Source: Cyanoderma ruficeps (taxonomy: Eukaryota; Chordata; Aves; Passeriformes; Timaliidae). From it: 64,000 nt of DNA. This document shows positions 24,701 to 36,700 of this stretch, one piece after another (the stretch's first letter is position 1; every line of letters begins with the position of its first letter). The notes under the pieces were generated by a model. The model was not told the DNA's origin and made no database searches. It saw only the letters and a program-made list of their open reading frames with translations. The translations under genes were made by a program, and so were the position numbers. Location: positions 10,675,646-10,739,645 of the forward strand of contig VZDJ01000090.1 of NCBI GenBank assembly GCA_008694505.1, read 5' to 3'.

Positions 24701-27700
24701 CTTTCTTCACCTGCAATTTGAAGGTAAATATTAAAATATAGTTGGATTCAAAACAAATTTTTTTAAACACACACTGAGCGAGTTATTGACTACACTGGTT
24801 TCATTCTAGAAAACAGTTTTCTACACTCTACATTTTAGCTGTATTCTATTTCCATTTTGAGGCCAATTGAAAAGCATGGTTTGTGGGTTCATAAGTGACT
24901 TGAGTTGAGCAAAGAAGGGTAAAGAATACTGCTTTGAAATCAGTTCCTTAAGATTTATATTAAACATTTCAGAGAGTAAAACATTGTGAAAGCTCCTTTT
25001 CTTGCTCTGAGGGATTCATTACTCATTAATGCTTAATTTTCGCTACGTTCCTAAATATCCCAACAAAGACAGCAGGGACTTGCCATCATACCTTCTCTTA
25101 GTACCTTCCTATTGTCAAGACCATCTTAGAATTCACCAAGTGAGAAATAAGGCATAATATTGAGAGAATGAAAAAACAAGTCCAAATCTTTTAACTCTGT
25201 TTTCAGGTATTCTATGGGTATTTTTGTGAATGAAATCCAACCATTTTTTTTCTTCTAGATGTAGCCAGGCCTTCCAATTCATTATTAGCTAAAATCAGGC
25301 ACCCATAAGCATAAAATATGTGACTGCACTTTAAACCAGCATTTCTGAATTTCCCTGGACGCACGAGAGGAAAGGAAAAAAGAGAGAATAACCCTGGAAA
25401 TTGAGAGAAAAAAAGAAACCAACATGGTTATGATACCTACCAAAACACTGCCTTGTCCTAATATTCTGAAATTGCTATTACTCTTTCTGCCATACAATCT
25501 CCTTCCTCCAGCAGAATTGGGCACAAACCTGTCAGAAGGCTCCCTAAATGTTCATTAAGATGAACAGACTCAATGGCTACAAAAATGGGTAGTTCTTGAG
25601 ATAAAGGGAACAACTCCTGTGTCCAGGAATGGTTGACTGCATCATGCCAATCATAAATTATTAGAAAACAGCACAAAACAAAGAATCCGCTGATTTGTAT
25701 GCAGGTGGAATATTCTTCTAAGTGGGAATCCTCAAAAACCTAGGGTCAGTATATCTTCACTGTACTGGCAACCACAAGTTCACATCATTGTAACTTCAGT
25801 TATTAGCAGAGGACCACAAAACAGAATGGAAAAAAATAAAAACTATGTTCTCCAGGGAATCTCAAAGTGTTTTTAAAAGTGTTTTTTCCTCTCTGTTCTG
25901 CCTTTCAGGTGCAAAGGAGAGGAAAAAGGAAACCTTTCACCTTTCCCTCCCAAAAATAGGACCTTTAAGTATACGAAGCTCTTTCACAGGAGATGCATCC
26001 AGACATGGTTATTACCTAAGTTATGACTTATCTATCCCTTTCTCCAAACAAATCCATTTTTCTGTGATAGTATGCTGCTAGATACAAGTAATTGTTCAGA
26101 TAGTCTCTGCCATGCAGCTTCCGTTGAAAGCAAAGAGAGTAATCCTAGTAACTTTCCCTATTAAGGACAGACTGCTACTTGCAGGTCCAGGTTAGAGGTG
26201 TTCCACTTGACTTTCACCTGCTGCAGACTGGCTTTGCATACTTCCAACACAAAACAAGTGCATAATACCTGGAAGAACCTCTGCCTTCACTGAGAAGCGG
26301 CAAGTATTCTGCATGAATGCTAAAAATGGAAAACACTGGCCAAAACAAAAAATTTAGCTAAACCAGCTAAAGATAGATTTTCTTCTACGTTCATACGCCT
26401 TACTGGACACCTTTCATATATGAAAAACCATCAAAACTGAACCAAAACCCCTGAAAAAATCCACCAAAACATGCAAAACCCAAAAAACCACACACCACAA
26501 GCACCACAGGGAACTCCGTTTTTCATGTGAGGAATCCAATCCCATCAGACATGGAGACATCCTTTTCTCATTCAAACACTCCTTTGAAATTATCCTCTCA
26601 AATGACAGTAGGAAACATTTCCCTCAACAGAGAAGTAACAGTCAACCTCAGAGGCAGCAAGGCAGATGAACAAGCTAACTTAATACCACAATACTTGAAC
26701 CCCAAGCTAACCAGACTTTACTGCAACAGCTCTCTCAGACATTCACTGCTGGCTAGTGCCAAGCCATGACTTAACTTATGAAAAATAGGAGAAGTTTTCA
26801 TTTCCTCAGGAATCAAAAACCTTGAATAACACCAGTTTTAAGACTGTTGCACATCGAAATGAACACAAATGAATCATTATTTGGGAATATAAGGTCAACA
26901 CCGCCCCAAAGATCTTCCCAAGACTAACATCAAAGCATTTACAAACAACACTGAAGAATTGTGGCAACTGACTGCAAACCTCTGGTTACCACTCCCCTAA
27001 TACTCAACGTATCGATTTTCACTGCTGCTAAAACTTCTACTCACAACCACGCCAAGGTTTTTTATCACTGTTCCCATCCTTTCTAAGAAAGGACAGCTGA
27101 ACATATTCCACACTGACTTCCCAAAGTACCAAGGAATCAGGACTGAAATTCCAAAGAATATGAACATTGAGTTTGCAGAACTAAAAATACCTCAGACTCT
27201 TGCTATTCCTATTCTCAACCTTCTGAAAGGCTAGTGAACACGCATAAAACCCCCCAATTTTACTGTATTAGAAAGTGATGAAAAAGTGATTTGCAACTTT
27301 CTCAGAAAGGTAAAAAAATGGGTAGCTAAGTAGTAAATTAAAAAACCCACCTGAATCAGATGTATCCACACCAGTGCTCTCAGAAGATTCCTTAAAAGGA
27401 CATGAAAGGAATTTTAATACCTGGTAGCTTGAGCTCCATTCATTAGCCCATAGATTTTTCTGCTTTCACTACTTGCTAATGTTTTTGGGGGTGGTGGTAG
27501 CGAAACAAGGACAGTTGTATTCCACAAGTTCTGTCCAGATCACACCGTCTTTAGTAACAAAGCTACACACAAACTTACCTTGAGTCAAAAACCACCATTC
27601 TAGACTACAAAGATTTCACAAATAATCATTAAAAATGTTAGATCCACATACTGCCTTCTAACTAAGAAGGCACTTTGAAGCCTATATCCAACTGCTCTCC

Positions 27701-30700
27701 CTCCCCCCTCAAAGAAACCTAATAATTCAGCTGACATCCACAACTGACATCCTGGTACAGCACCACCTGCTCATAAATAATTCCCTAGCTTTTGACTACA
27801 TAAACACATTTTCCCAAAGAGGCGGCCTGAGGATGGTTGGGGTTGGAAGGGACCTTCAAGATCATCTAGTACAAGCCCCTCTGGGATGGCCAGAGCCCCA
27901 TCCAGCCTGGCCTGGAACACTCCAGAAAAACAGATGCAATGTGGCACCCATACCTGATGTACTGCTGAGTGTTCATCTTCAAAATCACTGCTCCGTTCTT
28001 CCGATACTTCTTTGCATGAATGGGAGAGGAAAAAAACAGTTCTATTACTCCTATAATATTCAGCCTCTCCAGTTACTTTTGTTTGAAATTTCTTTTATTT
28101 TGCTCTCTGTTTATGTCCTATCACCAGTGCCTCTAGTCATTGGTTTCTTTTTCTCACTCACTCCAGACAATCACACCACAATGAAACACCATCCAAAGTC
28201 CCTGAGCACACTTTTTATTTCCATCTGTGGAACAGTGCAGAAAACCTGTTTTGTGTCCTCTATGTTCAAGGCACCTGTGCACATCTTCCAGCAGGACGTT
28301 TGCTAGTTTTACAGCAGCATGGGATATCCTTGGTTGGCTCAAGCAGCTTTCAAAACTATCTCTTCACCATTTGATTATTCCAAAATAGGTCTACTACTTT
28401 CAACTTCTTGGCATGAAATTGAACAATTTTTAGTTCAAGTTTTAGCCCTAATTTGTCAGGAGGGGTTCATTGATAGGTATTTGGTTTAATGTTCAATGTT
28501 TACACTAAATAGCACAAAACTTTATGTATCTTAATTGAAAACACTTAGGTCTACTGAAGAATAAAAAAAAAGGTAAAATTTGTACATTAGCTTAATAACC
28601 CATAGTCAGAAATATCCTTTTTGGAGTGAGGGTTTGAAGTGTGTGGATTGGTTTTTTTCTTTAAGGCAAAGAGCAACTGCAACCAGACAGTTCAAATGTT
28701 TACTCATGGGTCTTTGTGTTCCAAAAAACCTACAAATAAATAAACAAAAAAAAAACCCACACCAAAAAAACAATCAGAGCAAAATATGGTTTTCTTAAGC
28801 TGGGTAAGATTTGTCAGAGTCTGCTTTTTATGGAACACGTAAATATACATTTATCAGTACAAATCTATGCAGGCTTGTTTTCTTGCAAGGAAGGCTGTTC
28901 ACTCAACCTTCATATTTAGTTAGATATTTCTTCCTGAGAATAACTTAAAATAAAATCAAATAGTAGTTCTCTCAAGTTACATTAGAAATTGCAAAAATAC
29001 ATGTTACCTATTTTTATGCATCTCTATGGCATCTGCAATGCAGTACAATACACTACATTTAAAATCAGTAAGATCAAGAATTTGCAGCATTAAAATAATC
29101 TCCTTTAAGAGCATCTAAGATTAGCAAAATATTTCTCCTAAAACACTTCAACTATCATATCTTTGAAAAATACTTACTTACTTTCCAAGTTTTACTACAG
29201 ACTACAGCCAAAGTTTTGTCCTACTTGGCCCCATCAGCTAAATGGAGCAAGAAGTAAAGGTCTAGACCACCTGAAACCTTTTGCACCAGACCCTTTTTTC
29301 TCAGCTCTACACTGAAATTTCTTAGGCTGATTCAAAGCCTGTAGCTGACCACACCATATGGACAAATCTTTTGCTCGTGTTGTGGAGGAAGAGAGGTGCT
29401 AGGCACTGCTTTGTCCTCTGGTGTTCCACAGAGAAGTGTCTCAGATGAAGGTCATGAAATAACACCAAAACCCCTGCACTTCAAAACCCTGAGAGAATAC
29501 AGCCCAACATACCTTCACAGTACTATGCCGAAAAATTTCCTCACCATCATTTACCCGAGTAGAAATTTGTATTTTAGTGGAACATACAGATCCTTTTCAG
29601 AAAAATGTTCAGATATCACACCCACCCCTCCCATGCAGTATCATTTTACAATTTGGTGTACAGACTCATTTTGATTTCTGACCTGAAACTTGATTTCTAA
29701 TGAAGGAACTGCATGGTACTTTTTCCTGGAGGCATCCTGATTCATTGGAACACTGAATAAGCTGCTAAATTTTTGACAGCCCATTATGGAACTTCATGAG
29801 AGTCTTTTAATATATATATTTTTAATATGCCTCCTTATCTAGTAATTTTAAAAAAGCTACCATTCATTTCCCCACAACATGTATGTAGAGTCAGGGTTGG
29901 AATCTTTAAGATTCAATGAATAAGTGATAAAACTGACAAATACAACAAAAAACACTTCGCTTTTTTTTCATGAGGGGGGCTTTTTTGTAGTTTTTAAACC
30001 TGAAATATTTACACCAAAATTCTCAGGTTTGCAACAAGTCCGGAGAGCTTCCGAAGAACATTTACCAGCAAATACCACTTGGACTACCAGCTGCCAGCAG
30101 ACCCAAAGCCACTGTATTACATTCCTTGAATTTAAAATACCCAGAACTAAAATATATGGCTTTCAGTGAGCTAAATGCTGCTGAATTTTGTAACCATGCA
30201 TATTTGTTCCTGAGGCTACGTAAGGAAAACTGGTTTCAGGTAGACAAGTTATTTCTTTTCTGTTTTTCAAATACATAAGCAAAATCATGACTAACTTCCC
30301 TCTGAGAATCAGCCTATTGAACTTTTCATTCTGTTTACAAGAAATGAAATATTGTTTTCTAAAGAATTTTAATAAAACCACAAGCGAATTTTACCAAAAC
30401 CACAGTTTGTAACTAATGTATTTGACCAACACACAAAAGACATAATTGTACCAAATTGTCCTTGCACTGGTGAAGTTAAACGACGATCTCTGGATGATAT
30501 TGGTGTTGTTATCTGAAAAGCAAAGAAAAAGCCAATCAAACATTCAGAGTTTTTTGCAGGTTAAAGGTAACACCAAAACCTTCCTTGTGACTCCCTCTCC
30601 TCTTGCTGTTCTGGATCATGGACAGTTCTGGTCTTCAGGGGCTCAGCCAAGTTCACACAAAGTGGAAAACACCGAGACTAACACCTCAGTAAGAAGACGG

Positions 30701-33700
30701 AGGAGTTCCTAGTCTAATCTTGGAAAGCTGTTTGTCATTTTCTCAGCCTACACATTATGTATCATCTATTAATCCCTTTCCCAAATATCATAATTTATCC
30801 ATGGAGATATATATATATACACACCTCCCCGAATAATTAGACATCTCTGGCAGCTCCAGCAGAAAAGGGGAGCTGCACCCTGTATCATAACACTTCACCT
30901 CTCATCTTTCTCATCACCCTAGGCAAAACAAAGCTAACTCTCTTTGTCCTCTACAAAGCTCAGATTTAGACTTCTTGGAAAACTTACAGCTCAAAGATCA
31001 ACCTGCACATCAAGGTTCAAAGAACAAAGTAGAAAAGTGAAAAACCAGTGAAAATAAATTTGCAAATCATCGGCTCCGTTTCTTAGATACCTTAGCTGTC
31101 AAAACCCCAAGACCCAATCATATTTACGCAGAAAGCAAGCAGAACAACAAAGGGAGGACCACAGAGAAGTTGTGTTAGGATTCATTGAGCTACCCAGTTA
31201 AAGAGCTCTTGTTTTATTCTAACTCCCTAATAACTTTAGCATAGGAGAACTATGTTACCGTTATCCATTTGGGAATATTCCTCTCATGATCTTGTACTAT
31301 CACATCCACTGGGACTCTTTGTCTCTCTAGGAGTTGCCCATCATCTCCCTCCTGAATCTTACAGGAAAATAAAGTTATTAAAACACACAGAAATTAAAGG
31401 CACAGGCAACTCCAAACTGATTGTTCAGATTAACTCCAAACTCTTATTCCTCACATGAGGATATGCCAGCATCAACTTACTTTTAATGTAGACATTTTAT
31501 GCAAAACCTCCCCCAAAAACCCACAAATGCCAAGAAGGAACTGCATGTGAAGACACATGAAAAAGGCATGATAAACTAGTTTGTTCAGGGAAAAGCACAC
31601 ACTGCCTTAAAGATCCACCAATAAAAACAAACCAACAAACCACCCAAATTTAAAAAAAAAGGAAAAACAGAAAACCGCATACAAAGCTCTGATAATTACA
31701 GCTGCAAATCTTTACATGTATCCTTAACATCCTGTGAGAACTCGTATACAAATTAAGGTCAACTCTGCCAGGACCCTCTACATGAAACTAAAGGGAATTT
31801 TCTAGAGAAAAGGCAATTCATTACGTAAACTGTCACTTTCTTAAGCAGATTGTACTAGCTGTTGTCAGAGAGAGGCCACTAGCACCTTGCTGAAGAGGGA
31901 AGGAAAGTAAATCTCATTCCTGGCAAAGGTATTTGAGTACGAAGAACACAGGATTAAAATGGCTGCACACAGAGTGGGGTCTGTTTTTCAGCAACAATGA
32001 AAAGGCTCTGGGTGGTTCTGGCCACAGTCTACTTTGGGAACCAACAGCAGAAGATTGCAGTCTGTCTTTGTTATAGCAACCACTACTTCACATTTACCAT
32101 TGGCTTTAAATCATGTTACCTAGTTATCCTACACTCCCAGGTGAATGACCACACTGTTCAGAAGTGGTTCCCCTCTCTGCTCCACCTGGTTAGTCTTTTT
32201 CCTTACCTGTAAAAGCCTTCCTCAAGGTTGCTGCCTGTTGATGCAGTACATTGTACGACCTTCTCTGGCCTCCTGGGATTACCAAGACCAAAATATCACC
32301 TGCCATTGGTCCTGGTGACACTGTCTACTGAACCCCTCACTTGCTAAAAACATGCATTAGGATATAGACTGTACCACATCCTCTGCTGACTGTACCAACT
32401 CATCAGACACGTGTAAACTGGTTAATAGTTAACAGCTTCTGTTGAACACAAAATCATTACATTACATTAGGCACCCAAAAGTTTTACCTCGAGCTGAAAG
32501 CCTTCAAATTTTCGTATTACTGAGCCTGTATCACCACTTTCTTCACCTGCAATTTGAAGGTAAATATTAAAATATAGTTGGATTCAAAACAAATTTTTTT
32601 AAACACACACTGAGCGAGTTATTGACTACACTGGTTTCATTCTAGAAAACAGTTTTCTACACTCTACATTTTAGCTGTATTCTATTTCCATTTTGAGGCC
32701 AATTGAAAAGCATGGTTTGTGGGTTCATAAGTGACTTGAGTTGAGCAAAGAAGGGTAAAGAATACTGCTTTGAAATCAGTTCCTTAAGATTTATATTAAA
32801 CATTTCAGAGAGTAAAACATTGTGAAAGCTCCTTTTCTTGCTCTGAGGGATTCATTACTCATTAATGCTTAATTTTCGCTACGTTCCTAAATATCCCAAC
32901 AAAGACAGCAGGGACTTGCCATCATACCTTCTCTTAGTACCTTCCTATTGTCAAGACCATCTTAGAATTCACCAAGTGAGAAATAAGGCATAATATTGAG
33001 AGAATGAAAAAAACAAGTCCAAATCTTTTAACTCTGTTTTCAGGTATTCTATGGGTATTTTTGTGAATGAAATCCAACCATTTTTTTTCTTCTAGATGTA
33101 GCCAGGCCTTCCAATTCATTATTAGCTAAAATCAGGCACCCATAAGCATAAAATATGTGACTGCACTTTAAACCAGCATTTCTGAATTTCCCTGGATGCA
33201 CCAGAGGAAAGGAAAAAGGAGAGGAGAATAACCCTGGAAAATGAGAGCGAAAAAAAACCCCAACATGGTTATGATACCTACCAAAACACTGCCTTGTCCT
33301 AATATTCTGAAATTGCTATTACTCTTTCTGCCATACAATCTCCTTCCTCCAGCAGAATTGGGCACAAACCTGTCAGAAGGCTCCCTAAATGTTCATTAAG
33401 ATGAACAGACTCAATGGCTACAAAAATGGGCAGTTCTTGAGATAAAGGGAACAACTCCTGTGTCCAGGAATGGTTGACTGCATCATGCCAATCATAAATT
33501 ATTAGAAAACAGCACGAATCAAAGAATCCGTTGATTTGTATACAGGTGGAATATTCTTCTAAGTGGGAATCCTCAAAAACCTAAGGTTAGTATATCTTCA
33601 CTGTACTGGCAACCACAAGTTCACATCACTGGAATTTCAGTTTTTAGCAGAGGATCACAAAACAGAATGGAAAAAAATAAAAAGTATGCTCTCCAGGGAA

Positions 33701-36700
33701 TCTCAAAGTGTTTTTAAAAGTGTTTTTTCCTCTCTGTTCTGCCTTTCAGGTGCAAAGGAGAGGAAAAAGGAAACCTTCCACCTTTCCCTCCCAAAAATAG
33801 GACTTTTAAGTATACAAAGCTCTTTCACAGGAGATGCATCCAGACATGGTTATTACCTAAGTTATGACTTTTCTATCCCTTTCTCCAAACAAATCCATTT
33901 TTCTGTGATAGTATGCTGCTAGATACATGTAATTGTTCAGATAGCCTCTGCCATGCTGTTTCCATTGAAAGCAAAGAGAGTAATCCTAGTAACTTTCCCT
34001 GTTAAGGACAGACTGCTACTTGCAGGTCCAGGTTAGAGCTGTTCCACTTGACTTTCACCTGCTGCAGACAGGCTTTGCATACTTCCAACACAAAACAAGT
34101 GCATAATACCTGGAAGAACCTCTGCCTTCACTGAGAAGCGGCAAGTATTCTGCATGAATGCTAAAAATGGAAAACACTGGCCAAAACAAAAAATTTAGCT
34201 AAACCAGCTAAAGACAGATTTTCTTCTAAGTTCATACGCCTTACTGGACACCTTTCATATATGAAAAAACACCAAAACTGAACCAAAACCCCTGAAAAAA
34301 ACCACCAAAACAAGCAAAACCCAAAAACCCACACACCTCAAGCACCACAGTAAATGCCATTTTTTATGTGAGGAATCCAATCCCTAAAAATCTAATTTCT
34401 GCATGTTACAGTATTTGGAGACACCTGGAACTCACAGGTATCCACAAATCCTCTCCAGTCTCTTTGTAGAGGAGGAGGAGTGGATAATTTAGTGTATGCT
34501 GGTATGAAAATACCAGCATCTGAAGCACTTCACTCAATTATCCCACAAGTGCAAAAGACAAAGGACACTTACAGAAGCCAAGCTACACATGCTGCGGAAA
34601 TATTTTTCCTAGGTTTCCTTGAGGAGGTTTAGAAGAAAAGTCAGGCTTTTCCAACTGGCAAACATTATTTTCTCATTCAAACACTCCTTTGAAATTATCC
34701 TCTCAAACGACAGTAGGAAACATTTCCCTCAACAGAGAAGTAGCTGTCAGCCTTAGAGGCAGCAATGCAGATGAACAAGCTAACTTAATACCACAATACT
34801 TGAACCCCAAGCTAACCAGACTTTACTGCAACAGCTCTCTCAGACATTCACTGCTGGCAATAGCTTAACTTATGAAAAATAGAAGAAGATTTAACATCTG
34901 CAGGAATCAAAACCGTTGAGTAATACCAGTTATAAATATTAAAATAAAACCCCAAAAGCAGTCAAAGACAGTTGCCAGTCGAATCATTATTTGGGAATAT
35001 ACGGTCAACACCTCCCCAAAGATCTTCTCAAGACTAACATCAAAGCATTTACAAACAACACTGAAGAATTGTGGCAACTGACTGCAAACCTCAGGTTACC
35101 ACTCCCCTAATACTCAACGTATCTATTTTCACTACTGATAAAACTTCTATTCACAACAATGCCATGGTTTTTATATCACTGTTCCCTTCCTTTCTAAGAA
35201 AGGACAGCTGAACATATTCCACACTGACTTCCCAAAGTACCAGGGAATCAGGACTGAAATTCCAAAGAAGGATACGAACATTGAGTTTGCAGAACTAACC
35301 ATAACTCAGACTCTTGCTATTCCTATTCTCAACCGTCTGAAAGGCTACTGACCATGCATAAAACCCCCCAACGTTTCTGTATTAGAAAGTGATGAAAAAG
35401 TGATTTGCAACTTTCTCAGAAAGGTAAAAAAATGGGTAGCTAAGTAGTAAATTAAAAAACCCACCTGAATCAGATGTATCCACACCAGTGCTCTCAGAAG
35501 ATTCCTTAAAAGGACATGAAAGGAATTTTAATACCTGGTAGCTTGAGCTCCATTCATTAGCCCATAGATTTTTCTGCTTTCACTACTTGCTAACATTTTT
35601 GGGGGGTGGTGGTAGTGAAACAAACACAGTTGTATTCCACAAATTCTGTCCAGATCACACCGTCTTTAGTAACAAAGCTACACACAAATTTACCTTGAGT
35701 CAAAACCCACTATTCCAGACTACAAAGATTTCACAAATAATCATTAAAAATGTTAGATCCACATACTGCCTTCTAACTAAGAAGGCACTTTGAAGCCTAT
35801 ATCCAACTGCTCTCCCTCCCCCCTCAAAGAAACCTAATAATTCAGCTGACATCCACAACTGACATCCTGGTACAGCACCACCTGCTCATAAATAATTCCC
35901 TAGCTTTTGACTACATAAACACATTTTCCCAAAGAGGCGGCCTGAGGATGGTTGGGGTTGGAAGGGACCTTCAAGATCATCTAGTACAAGCCCCTCTGGG
36001 ATGGCCAGAGCCCCATCCAGCCTGGCCTGGAACACTCCAGAAAAACAGATGCAATGTGGCACCCATACCTGATGTACTGCTGAGTGTTCATCTTCAAAAT
36101 CACTGCTCCGTTCTTCCGATACTTCTTTGCATGAATGGGAGAGGAAAAAAACAGTTCTATTACTTCTACAATATTTAGCCTCTCCAGTTACTTTTGTTTG
36201 AAATTTCTTTTATATTGCTCTCTGTTTATGTCCTACCACCAGCGCCTCTAGTCATTGGTTTCTTTTTCTCACTCACTCCAGACAATCACACCACAATGAA
36301 ACACCATCCAAAGTCCCCGAGCACACTTTTTATCTCCATCTGTGGAACAGTGCAGAAAACCTGTTTTGTGTGCTCTATGTTCAAGGCACCTGTGCACATC
36401 TTCTAGCAGGATGTCTGCTAGTTTTACAGCAGCATGGGATATCCTTGGTTGGCTCAAGCAGCTTTCAAAACTATCTCTTCACCACTTGATTATTCCAAAA
36501 TAGGTCTATTACTTTCAACTTCTTGGCATGAAATTGAACAATTTTTACTTCAAGTTTTAGCTCTAATTTGTCAGGCACTTTTCTCAGTGGTCAACCCCAC
36601 CTGGTATCATCTGAGGGTTAATCTAGGCTACCTGTTATTTACTTAAATAAAGCATAAACCAATAAAGTGCACAGGAAAAATCCTGTAAAAAATTGCCCAT

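Larger units (their letters stand above)
22165..29952. repeat. HJURP segmental duplication, copy A (about 7.8 kb)
   Basis: Direct, head-to-tail repeat of 30001-37467. The first ~75 bp are diverged. From about 22240 to 25340 it is almost identical to 30076-33176 (three differences noticed). From about 25350 on it differs by scattered substitutions and indels. It carries a complete four-exon HJURP cassette. It lacks ~280 bp present in copy B near 34385-34670. It has ~890 bp of its own (about 28459-29352) where copy B has ~300 bp of unrelated sequence. Confidence 0.95.

Noticed and set aside
22091..36646. Identical pairs of small ORFs (for example 22610-22876 and 30446-30712)
   Set aside because: They are intronic or antisense and paired only because the DNA is duplicated.
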